This document shows positions 27,218-36,000 of a stretch of 64,000 nt of DNA, piece by piece; the stretch's first letter is position 1, and every line of letters begins with the position of its first letter. Made by a program: the position numbers and the translations under genes. Under the pieces are notes generated by a model. The model searched no databases and was not told the DNA's origin. It worked only from the letters and a program-made list of their open reading frames with translations. Origin of the DNA: Corynebacterium tuberculostearicum (lineage in GTDB: Bacteria > Actinomycetota > Actinomycetes > Mycobacteriales > Mycobacteriaceae); contig NZ_CP069791.1 in NCBI RefSeq assembly GCF_016894265.1, positions 1,488,001 to 1,552,000 of the forward strand. The letters run 5' to 3'.

Positions 27218-28652
27218 GAGCGTGTCAAGTTGTTTGTGTGTGGGGCTGGGTTTATAGGTATTTGTCGAAGCGGTCGGGGTAGGCCACGGCCATTTGGTTG
27301 ATGGCTTGTTTCCAGCCGGATACTCGGGCTCCTTCCATGAGTCTGCCGGCTGTTCTTGAGACTCGTTTACCTTGCTTTGCTCTCTTGGCGGCTCGCTTGT
27401 CTTCAATATTGCAGATCATCAACCACAGCGTCTTTAGGGCTGATTCATCGTTGGTGAACTGCACCCTGTTGCGAGTAGCTTTACGCAGCTCATTGTTAAA
27501 AGATTCAATGGAGTTCGTCGTATAGATCACCTTCCTAGCTGCTGGTGGGAACTGCAGAAACGGGACAAACCGCGCCCACGCGTCCTGCCAGACCTTGACT
27601 GAGCGGGGATACTTCTCACCCAGCTCGGAAGCCTCGAATTCGGCTAAAGCAGCCCTAGCTGTGGACTCGTCTGTGGCGGTGTAGACCTTCTTCAACGCGG
27701 CTGATACAGCCCGGCGATCCCCGTAGGCTACCCACCGGTTCGCGGCACGTATCAGGTGCACGATACAGGTTTGCACCATAGAGTTCGGCCAGGTTGCCTC
27801 GACTGCTTCTGGTAGGCCTTTCAGCCCGTCACAGCAGACGATAAAGACGTCTTTGACACCACGGTTAGAAAGATTGGCGCATACCTGCGCCCAAAATGAA
27901 GCGCCTTCTTCTTTGGCAATCCACAATCCTAAAATGTGTTTGATGCCGTCAAGGTCCACACCGATTGCCATGTACGCACTCTTGTTGACTACCCGGCCGC
28001 CATCGCGGACTTTAATGCGCAGCGCGTCCAGGAAAATGACCGGGTAGAACTCATCTAGCTGGCGGTTTTGCCAGACCATAACCTCATCCAAGACGGCGTC
28101 AGTAACCGCTGAAATCGTCTCATGGGAGATATCAACCCGCATCGCCGTTGCCATGTGGTGCTGGATATCCCTGATTGTCATCCCACCGGCGTACAAGCTG
28201 ACAATCATGTCATCGACATCAGTTAAACGTCTCGAGCCTTTAGGGACCATAGTTGGGATAAACGTCCCAGTCCTGTCTCTGGGGATATCCACGGTGACCG
28301 GCCCGTAGTTAGAATCCACGGTCTTTGTGTACGACCCGTTGCGGTGATTGTCTGTCCCAGCTGCAGCTTTGCCGCTCCTATCACCAGACTCGTAGCCGAG
28401 GTGGGCATCCATCTCGGCATTCAAACCCCTAGTAATCGAGGCTTGCAGCATGCCGCGAACCAGGTCATTGGCATCCGTTGTGGACGTGCCTAGGTCGTCA
28501 ATCAGTTTCGCGATTTCAGGGTTAGCAAGAAGCTTCTTTTCAATCGCATCAATCTTGGCCTTATCGGCCGGATCTCGTCTCGCCACAGTAGTCATTCTGG
28601 CTTATCTCCTTATGCGGGATCGGTTCCCACACACAAACCATCAGACACTCTC
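27218..28652 (-). mobile_element. IS256-family insertion sequence
   Basis: Element of 1435 bp with about 27-bp imperfect terminal inverted repeats: gagcgtgtcaagttgtttgt at the left and, inverted, gagagtgtctgatggtttgt at the right, both continuing gtgtggg. An 8-bp target duplication ATGACCCG lies at 27210-27217 and 28653-28660. It carries a single transposase on the minus strand. It has inserted inside bioW. Confidence 0.94.
27252..28595 (-). CDS. IS256-family transposase
   Basis: Mutator-type DDE transposase of 447 residues, apparently intact. The catalytic Asp residues lie in VIFLDALRIKVRDGG and VCCDGLKGLPEAVE. The Glu is in NSIESFNNELRKATRNR, and the C/H-rich VQTCIVHLIRAANRWV stretch is typical. 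ATG 28595 has AAGGAGAT upstream. It is transcribed against bioW-bioF. Confidence 0.96.
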   Translation of the reverse strand: MTTVARRDPADKAKIDAIEKKLLANPEIAKLIDDLGTSTTDANDLVRGMLQASITRGLNAEMDAHLGYESGDRSGKAAAGTDNHRNGSYTKTVDSNYGPVTVDIPRDRTGTFIPTMVPKGSRRLTDVDDMIVSLYAGGMTIRDIQHHMATAMRVDISHETISAVTDAVLDEVMVWQNRQLDEFYPVIFLDALRIKVRDGGRVVNKSAYMAIGVDLDGIKHILGLWIAKEEGASFWAQVCANLSNRGVKDVFIVCCDGLKGLPEAVEATWPNSMVQTCIVHLIRAANRWVAYGDRRAVSAALKKVYTATDESTARAALAEFEASELGEKYPRSVKVWQDAWARFVPFLQFPPAARKVIYTTNSIESFNNELRKATRNRVQFTNDESALKTLWLMICNIEDKRAAKRAKQGKRVSRTAGRLMEGARVSGWKQAINQMAVAYPDRFDKYL

Positions 28653-28660
28653 ATGACCCG

Positions 28661-28840
28661 AGCTACACCACCGGTTATGTCGCGGTCGAAGGTTCCTATA
28701 CGGCTTTGCGCAACGTCAAGGCTGAAGGCGGGAAACAAGGTGGACGTGTCTTGTTCTATTCAGGCGCACTTAGTGCACTTCCGGAGACAGAGCAGTGGCT
28801 GCGTGAAAAGCCTGTCCTTGTGGAAGGTTCTTGGCAATGA
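28661..28840 (+). pseudogene. bioW: bioW 3' part
   Basis: After the IS256 element the BioW frame resumes as SYTTGYVAVEGSYTALRNVK and ends PVLVEGSWQ at a TGA (28838-28840). This matches the BioW C-terminus, where DDPxYxTGYVA is conserved. The stop overlaps the bioF start as ATGA. Without its N-terminal part it cannot be active. Confidence 0.85.
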
Positions 28841-30015
28841 GCCTGGAAGACTGGGCATTCAGTTCCAATGCTTCGTGGTGTGAGCGTAGTCTGGAAAGAA
28901 CCGAAAGGGTCATTAGCGGTAGTCAAAGTCCGCGCACCGTGGTCGATGGACGTGAAACGCTGCTTGCGGGATCGTCTGATTACCTGGGGCTCGGGACGAA
29001 TCGCGCGCTTGCCGACGCGGCCCACGAAGCAACGCTGCGTGCCGGGGTGGGGTCAGGAGGATCGCGTCTTACTACGGGTACGAGTGACTATCACGTCGCG
29101 CTCGAGCGTGATCTGGCTGGGTTTGTCGGTGCGCCAGCAGCGCTCGTGTTCGGTTCGGGTTACCACGCCAACATGGGAGTAATCCCTGCGCTTGCTGCAG
29201 CTGCGCGAGATTGTGGCGAGAGACTTTCTATTTTCTCTGACGCTGATAATCATGCGAGCATCATCGACGGCATCCGGCTGGCCAAGTCGAGCTACCAAGG
29301 GGTCCGGTCATCTGTTTATCCGCACCTCGACGTGAAAACCTTAGAAGAGCAGCTTGCTGCCGATGCATCGGAGCGCCGATTGATTGTGAGTGACGGCGTA
29401 TTTTCCATGTCCGGCGAGCTTGCGAATCTCCATGCGCTTCAGGAACTTGCTCAGGATTACAACGCCTGGTTGATGATCGATGATGCGCACGGGATCGGCA
29501 CACTTGGCAGAAATGGACGCGGCGTTTGTGAGCATTTCGATTTGCCCTTGCCGGATATCTATATCGGTACCGCGAGCAAAGCCTTAGGGGTGGCGGGCGC
29601 TTTCGTCGCGGGCAGTGAGCCACTTATCGAGCTATGCCGCCAACGCTGCCGTAGCTATATCTTCTCAACGTCCATGCCGCCATCGCAAGCGGCTGCTATT
29701 AGCGCGGCGTTAGCTCTCGTTCCTTCGCGAGTGCAACGGCTTGCCCGCGTCGTACACAACCTTCGGCAGCGTCTGCGGGCGAACGGATGGAAAGTGGTGG
29801 ACTCGCCCGCGCCTATTATCGTCTTGCCGGTAGGCGCTGAGAACGCAGCTATGGAACGTGCGGCACAGGCGGCTGAAAGGGGAGTAATTGTTTCTCCGAT
29901 CCGCTATCCGTCGGTACCGCTCGGACAGGCTTTGCTAAGACTTACAGCTCATGCCGACTACTCCGAGGGTGATATTGCGCTCATTGTCGATGCCGTAGGC
30001 CCCGCGCCTCAATAG
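28837..30015 (+). CDS. bioF: 8-amino-7-oxononanoate synthase BioF
   Basis: PLP-dependent alpha-oxoamine synthase joining pimeloyl-CoA and L-alanine in biotin synthesis; 392 residues. The Schiff-base lysine is in GTASKALGVAGAF, with the conserved DADNHASIIDG and MIDDAHGIGTLGRNG. ATG 28837 overlaps the bioW stop (ATGA), so the two were one translation unit. The frame is intact. Transcription from the bioW promoter must now cross an opposing IS, so expression may be low or come from within the IS. The BioW-BioF pairing marks acquisition of the pimelate route by a genus that is mostly biotin-dependent. Confidence 0.9.
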   Translation: MSLEDWAFSSNASWCERSLERTERVISGSQSPRTVVDGRETLLAGSSDYLGLGTNRALADAAHEATLRAGVGSGGSRLTTGTSDYHVALERDLAGFVGAPAALVFGSGYHANMGVIPALAAAARDCGERLSIFSDADNHASIIDGIRLAKSSYQGVRSSVYPHLDVKTLEEQLAADASERRLIVSDGVFSMSGELANLHALQELAQDYNAWLMIDDAHGIGTLGRNGRGVCEHFDLPLPDIYIGTASKALGVAGAFVAGSEPLIELCRQRCRSYIFSTSMPPSQAAAISAALALVPSRVQRLARVVHNLRQRLRANGWKVVDSPAPIIVLPVGAENAAMERAAQAAERGVIVSPIRYPSVPLGQALLRLTAHADYSEGDIALIVDAVGPAPQ

Positions 30016-30566
30016 TGTGACCGCGGCGCTCACCACAAAGTAACCATGACGATGAGAGTTAGTTCCATCAGTGCTGCCTGCCAGATGATGTGATGGCCGG
30101 AGGCACTAAACCCTGGGGCGGTAAAGATGTTGAGAAACTCTTTGGTTAGCAGCGCTACGACTATTACGGCAAAGCGATGGCGCAGACGGCGTGGAAGAGG
30201 ATGGAAAACTGCGTGAAGCCTGGCGTCTTGCGCTCACGCACCATGGATTTCACGAGAGGGACGGTGCCCGAAAAGCACGACGCAAAGTCTTCTCCTATCC
30301 GCTGCAATGCCGGCAGGAGGTATTTCGGTGGTGCATCAGATACAACACACAGCTCCGGCACTCATGGTGCGGACAGATATCGCCCGATGTCTTTGAAGCC
30401 CAATCTATTACACTGACCAAGGCGGCATAACTGCCCTCACCTTGTCTACTTTGCAGGGGTCACGCCCTGGCGTAGCCGTGACAAGTTATATTTAGTCCAG
30501 TACAGGCGACCACTTTCTCTGCCCTGTAAGTTCCCTTTTCGCTATCTAATTCACAGAGGAACCTAG
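30016..30566 (-). other. No intact gene; fragment of a membrane-protein gene
   Basis: On the minus strand, 30022-30190 encodes a stretch typical of a membrane protein C-terminus (VIVVALLTKEFLNIFTAPGF, then HHIIWQAALMELTLIVMV) ending in TGA. The frame upstream continues only after a shift (SILFHAVCAIALP, then stop). No start and no family could be recognised. The rest up to 30566 holds nothing clear beyond a probable promoter for the following gene. Confidence 0.4.
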
Positions 30567-32312
30567 ATGTCTAAACTCAGCGTCGATCAGAAGTCCGTTT
30601 CGGCACTTATTAATCAAACCACTACGACGAGCTTTCTCATTCCGGATTACCAACGCCCGTATGCATGGACTGAAGACGAATGCGCAACGTTGTGGGACGA
30701 CATTGAAGCGTTTTGCATTCCGGAGGGTAACGCAGACGCGTTTGACCCCAGCGATGAATATTTTCTGGGGCCGATTGTTACTTTCCGCAATGATGCAGGG
30801 CAATTGGAAGTCATTGATGGTCAGCAGCGTCTAACGACGCTTATGCTTTTGCTGCGTGCGTTCTACGAGAAGTTCCAGTACATGCAAGATCCGAACTCGA
30901 AAACCACCTTCCGCGAGATTGCTCAATGCATTTGGCGTACTACTGAGTTTGGTGATCGCATTCCTGATCAGCTGCGCATTGATTCAGAAGTAGCTTCTGA
31001 TGACGATAAGGATGAATTCCGTTTTATCCTCAACGAGGGGAAAATTCCCGACGGTGCGCACAGCGCGTATGCGAAAAACTACTCCTATTTCGAGTGGCGT
31101 GTTGATCGGTTCATCAACGAATATCCGTCATACACAGCGCGGTTGGCTAACCGAATTCTCAAGAAAGTTATTCTTCTGCCCATCGAGGCCGAGTCACAAG
31201 ACACGGCTCTTCGGATTTTCTCGACACTGAATGATCGCGGCCTGCCACTGGCAGACGCTGATATTTTTAAGTCGCAATTCTATAAGTACTTCACCGCAAA
31301 GAACGAGAAAGAGGGATTTATCGAGCGGTGGAAAGCGCTTGAAGAGACCGCTACACGTGTGTTCTCGCATACCCGTGGAAATAACAATCCCATGGATGAG
31401 CTTTTTACGCGGTACATGTATTACCAGCGAGCATTGAAGGGAATCAGGACAACTACAACGGAAGGCCTGCGTGACTTCTATGAACGTGATTCCTATGCGT
31501 TGTTGAAGAAAGAAGAATCGCTTGAAGACCTTGAATCCCTCGTTGCCTTCTGGGACAGAGTCGACCAGCAAGAAGAGTTTTCGGAACGCGTCAATAAACG
31601 CCTGTATGTCTTGAGCTACGCCCCGAACAGCATGTGGACCTATATCGTCTCCGTGTACTTCCTCAAGAACCGTGACGAGAATGGGAATCTCGAAGAAGAA
31701 AAATTCTTCGACTTCCTTGCTCTTATAACTGGCTTCATATTTGCTTATGCCGTTCACCGCCCCGGTGTCAACGCACTTCGAACGCCTCTGTTCCCCGCGA
31801 TGATTTCAATCGTTAACGACGAAAAGGTAACTTTCGAAAATTATCGCTTTGATCGCCAGCAGTTGATTGAGCAGTTGAATTCCTTCACGTTCAGCAACAA
31901 TCGCCCGATCACTAAGTCCATGGTCCTGTGGTGGGCGTTTGAACAGCCCAGTCAGACCGTGCTGGACAATGATACGAAGCTCGAGATTGAACACATCTAC
32001 TCTCGGGCCCGAGCAAATAAGGAGAATTCCCTTTCGTCGAAGGGGTTGCTTGAGTCGCTGGGCAATAAAGCCTTCCTCGAAAAGAATATCAATATTCGGG
32101 CTTCTGACTACCGTTTTGAGGACAAGACTCGCTACTACACCGGCTACACCACAGCGAATGGCGTCGAGAAGGCCGGAACGAAGAATCAGGAGCTTCAATC
32201 GATCGCAAGCCAGCAGGAAGATTTCACCGAGGAAAACATCGTCGAGCGAAAGAGCGCCATTATAAATGGGCTCATCGATTACCTCGACCAGTGGAATTTG
32301 ATCGAGAACTAG
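30567..32312 (+). CDS. DUF262/DUF1524 (GmrSD-like) nuclease, single chain
   Basis: Protein of 581 residues. The N-terminal DUF262 (GmrS-like, ParB-type fold) shows IPDYQRPYAW at residues 25-34 and DGQQRLTT at 84-91. The C-terminal DUF1524 (GmrD-like His-Me nuclease) shows LEIEHIYSRARANKEN near residue 475, followed by LGNKAFLEKNINIRASDY. Such proteins are type IV restriction enzymes cutting glucosylated hydroxymethylcytosine DNA, or broader anti-phage nucleases. AGAGGAAC precedes ATG 30567. The base composition is visibly more AT-rich than the core genes. It lies beside a type ISP enzyme in what looks like a defence cluster. Target modification unknown. Confidence 0.85.
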   Translation: MSKLSVDQKSVSALINQTTTTSFLIPDYQRPYAWTEDECATLWDDIEAFCIPEGNADAFDPSDEYFLGPIVTFRNDAGQLEVIDGQQRLTTLMLLLRAFYEKFQYMQDPNSKTTFREIAQCIWRTTEFGDRIPDQLRIDSEVASDDDKDEFRFILNEGKIPDGAHSAYAKNYSYFEWRVDRFINEYPSYTARLANRILKKVILLPIEAESQDTALRIFSTLNDRGLPLADADIFKSQFYKYFTAKNEKEGFIERWKALEETATRVFSHTRGNNNPMDELFTRYMYYQRALKGIRTTTTEGLRDFYERDSYALLKKEESLEDLESLVAFWDRVDQQEEFSERVNKRLYVLSYAPNSMWTYIVSVYFLKNRDENGNLEEEKFFDFLALITGFIFAYAVHRPGVNALRTPLFPAMISIVNDEKVTFENYRFDRQQLIEQLNSFTFSNNRPITKSMVLWWAFEQPSQTVLDNDTKLEIEHIYSRARANKENSLSSKGLLESLGNKAFLEKNINIRASDYRFEDKTRYYTGYTTANGVEKAGTKNQELQSIASQQEDFTEENIVERKSAIINGLIDYLDQWNLIEN

Positions 32313-32468
32313 GACAATCGCGCTCGACGACCTCGTCAAGGTCATCCGTGAAGAACCCCATTGGGTATCCTTAATTCAAAGGTTCCGCCCCGCCAGTAAG
32401 AGCCCTCGGTCTTTACCACCGATGTGGTCAGGCGGGGTGGTCGTTGTTTAGGGGCTCTTCCGGAGGAG

Positions 32469-32597
32469 TCACAAAAGTGACGAAAGGTGTGCGCGCTCGG
32501 AGCCGCGAGGTGACAGCAAAGACGATATGAAGAGGTTAGTATCAACAACCAGATGCAGCTTTCTGTGTGCTGCTATCTGCTGAAGCTCTTCGGTCAC
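32469..32597 (-). pseudogene. Truncated PIN-domain toxin
   Basis: This frame starts at GTG 32597, overlapping the stop of the small upstream gene by four bases (GTGA). It reads LHLVVDTNLFISSLLSPRG, the N-terminal strand of a PIN-domain RNase with the first catalytic Asp (VVDTN), as in COG1569-type toxins. It then diverges (SERAHLSSLL) and stops after 42 residues, whereas intact family members have about 135. The rest of the domain is not found downstream. The toxin is therefore dead. Confidence 0.7.
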
Positions 32598-32833
32598 TTA
32601 CCTGCTCCCAAGGCGGTACGGATCCTCTTTTCCATTCGCATAGTGGCGAATTCTTCATGAGCAAACGCTTCCGCAGCATCGGGATCAAGGGGCTCAGATT
32701 GAGCATCGATTGTGCGGAGAAGCCGACGGTAGGCTGCTGTAGCAAGTTCGTTGTCGCTAAGTCCTTCGACAGAGGCGGCAGACTTTTGAGCGTTTTCAAG
32801 AAGACGCTTACGTGCTGCATCTTTACGATTCAT
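32594..32833 (-). CDS. Putative antitoxin of a PIN toxin-antitoxin pair
   Basis: Small charged helical protein of 79 residues (MNRKDAARKRLLENAQKSAA). It also contains LSDNELATAAYRRLLRTID and a basic C-terminus. It precedes and overlaps the truncated PIN toxin by four bases, which is the usual antitoxin-toxin layout. ATG 32833 lies behind AGGAAAGGTGG; GTG 32845 is an alternative. It resembles no antitoxin family I can name; the call rests on context. Confidence 0.6.
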   Translation of the reverse strand: MNRKDAARKRLLENAQKSAASVEGLSDNELATAAYRRLLRTIDAQSEPLDPDAAEAFAHEEFATMRMEKRIRTALGAGK

Positions 32834-33073
32834 GGCTCTGTCCACCTTTCCTAATCGGCGAAGGTCTGAGTCAAAAGTTAGAACCTATTTTATCTGGCAT
32901 TACGACATACAGCTAGCCTCGGCCAGCCACCTGCGTGTGCGAGACATACGCTGTCTCGCCGAGCAGATTTGGTGGCCTTGAAATGATTCTTTCAGAGACT
33001 AAAAGAGGAAGCGCCCGCGCTGTACTGAGGCGCAGGCTCAACCCCGGTTAAATCGATGGCACGTCCCCCAGGG

Positions 33074-36000
33074 CTACTTATCTTCGCCAACCTCCCTGAT
33101 TCCTTGCACGATTCGTACAGTCTCCACCGCCACACGCGTGACCTTCGCAATGAGGTCCACGATGTACCGCGGATTTCCCACCTCGTCAGCCCAGTCGTTG
33201 GGGTCGTTGATGATTCCCGATGCCTTGTCCTTCTTTACCTTGTACCGGTCGATAATCCACGCCAGCGCGGACCGCGAGCCGAGCATGTACTCGTCCGTCT
33301 CCGCCGGGATATCGCGTACGGTCACGGACTTGTTGTAGACGAGAGTCGTAACGTCGTTGACGTTTTTACCCGTCTCTGGGGCTTTCTTCTTCGCCCACTT
33401 CATCTTCTGCACGCGCCAGGTCTCGCGGTCGTTCTCGTCCGCCGATGCCTTCACCTCCACCGTGACCGGCCACGGCTCCACGTCCTCGTAGTTCACGTGC
33501 AGATCCATGAGCTCCCGGCCGGCGGCAGCCAGCTGGTCGAACCGCGCCCGCGACGTCGGCGTTTCGATATGCGGCAGCATCTTCTTCAGGTCCGCGGCGT
33601 ACTTCTCTCGGTACCCGGGGTCGTGCAGCTGTCCGTAGACGAAGTAGAAGATGTCGTCTTTCGTCACCTCCGAGCCCAGCGCCTCGCGGTAAATCCCAAG
33701 AATCTCGTCCGTGATGTTGTCCACGCGTCGGTATCCATCGAGGACTTCTCCTTCCGTACCGGGCTCCGAGCCTTCCGATGCCGCCATCCCAAAGTCCAGC
33801 TCACCCTCCGGCGCCTCGATGGGTTCCCAGGTCCAGCGAGGGAAGAATTGGCCTGCATTGGAGCCCCACATGGATAGGTCGAAGAGTTTATCGGTTGCGA
33901 GTACCGAAAAAGGTTTTGCGCTGCCGGGATTAACAATGTAGAAGCCAAAATTGCTATTTGTAGGAGTCGGAAACAGATGCGGCAGTTGATAGACCATGTC
34001 ATTTACGGGTTGGTGGAAATAGGCGAATTGAACATGGAAAGGTCGATACAGCGATTTCATGATGCGGCTCGCATCAAAGCTGATGATCTTATTGCCCGCC
34101 AGCTGTTGTTTAAGACTGCGATTCCAGGAGATCTTGGATAGGTCAGCATATTCTGGACGTTTGGCAAGGAATGCATTGACGTCAGTCTCGCGGGGTTTGG
34201 TAATTCTTGCGCTTTGAATCCAGTCCCTAAACTCGCCGCGCGCAGCATCGTAGGTCGTTATTAAAGTCTGCATTTGGCTGGTGACAGCTGAAGGCGTTGA
34301 CCCATAGCACCACGAATCACGGGCAGTCTTTAAACCTGCAGAGAAATTTTTGAAGATTGCTGGAATGTCATCTGAGTTCTTGTCGCCTAGGACAGGCCAC
34401 GTCTCGAAGTCTTCATCGCGCTGATTGAGCCAGTCTCCGTAAATATTGGGGTCAATAATTTGCCAATCGATGTTGTCGAATGTGGAGCGATCAACAATCG
34501 CAAGTTTTTCGTCTGCACTGAGGTAGTCGCCAATATCGCGGTAGTGGATACAGACATCGTCGGGGATTTCCCGCTTGACTGCAATGATGATCGCGATAGT
34601 TGTGCGTCCGCCGTCACGGAAGACGTTGCCTGCTTCTTGTCGGCGAACGTCGCCTGCAGTACGAGCATTACCGCGAAGGTTGTACACGTAAATGTCGCTG
34701 AGTTCGTCGTCTAGCGAAAGACGCACGCCGTCGGCGGTGTTGCCATCGATCCATCCGCCGTTGGACACGAATGCCATGACGCCGTGTGTACCGAGTCGGT
34801 CGATGGACCAGCGGAATGCACGAAGATAGGAGTCGTAGAGAGAGTTCTTGTTCGTGGCTGAGGAGTTCCGGGCAAATGTTTCCTCGATGCGCTTGTCGAG
34901 CGTCGGGTACTTCAGGTTCGCGTTGTTATCGTTCGCGCTCGTCTGGCCTACGGAGTAGGGCGGGTTGCCGATGATGATGTTAATTGGCGCATCAATCTGC
35001 CGCTGGATGGCTGCGTTATTTTCCTTGAAGACCTTGAGGTCGAGAATGTCGCCTTCTTCGTGGATCTGGAAAGTGTCCGCGAGTGCGATGCCGTCGAACG
35101 GGATGTAGTCGGGATCTCGTTCTTCGTTGCGCTGGGCACGCTCTGCTTGGAGTGCGTTATACGTCGTTTCGATGTTGACTGCGGCGACGTAGTAGGCGAG
35201 TAGCATGATCTCAGTGGCGTGGAGCTCGGTCGCGTACTTGCGGGCGAGGTCGTCGGGTTCGATGAGACCCGACTGGAGGAGACGGACCATGAACGTGCCG
35301 GTGCCGGTGAAGGGGTCGAGGATGTGGACGCCTTTGTCGGTAAGGCCCTTGCCGAAGTGCCAGCGGGAGATTTGATCGGCGGAGCGGAGGATGAAGTCGA
35401 CGATTTCGACTGGAGTGTAAACGATGCCGAGGGCCTCGGACTGTTTCTTGAAGGCTTTGCGGAAGAATCGTTCGTAGAGGTCCTTGATGACTTGTTGCTT
35501 GCCGGATGCGGAGGATACCTCGGAGGCGCGCACGCGCACGGACTCGTAGAACTTGGTGAGGGATTCGGTCTCGGATTCGAGCTTGGCGTCCGAGAGTGCG
35601 TCGACCATGCGCTGCATGACGCGGGCGACCGGGTTGTGCGCGGCGAAGTCGTGCTCGGTGAAGAGAGCGTTGAAGACCGGGGCGGTGATGAGGTGCTGTG
35701 AGAGCATGCTGATGGCTTCGTCCTCGGTGATGGAGTCGTTGAGGTTACCGCGTAGTCCCTCGATGAAGACCTCGAATTCCTTGCGGATGGTGTCGTCCGC
35801 AGCATTGATGAGTGCCTTGATGCGAGCGATTTGTGCTTCGGCGATAGTGGCGACATCGTCAGCCCAGTCTTCCCAGTAGGTACGCGTGCCGACCTTGTCG
35901 ACCAGCTTGACGTACATGGCCTCTTGCCAGGCCTCGAGGGAGAACAGCGTCATTTGCTCCGCGGTGAGTTCCTGCTCGCTGGAATTTTCGGACTGGCCGG

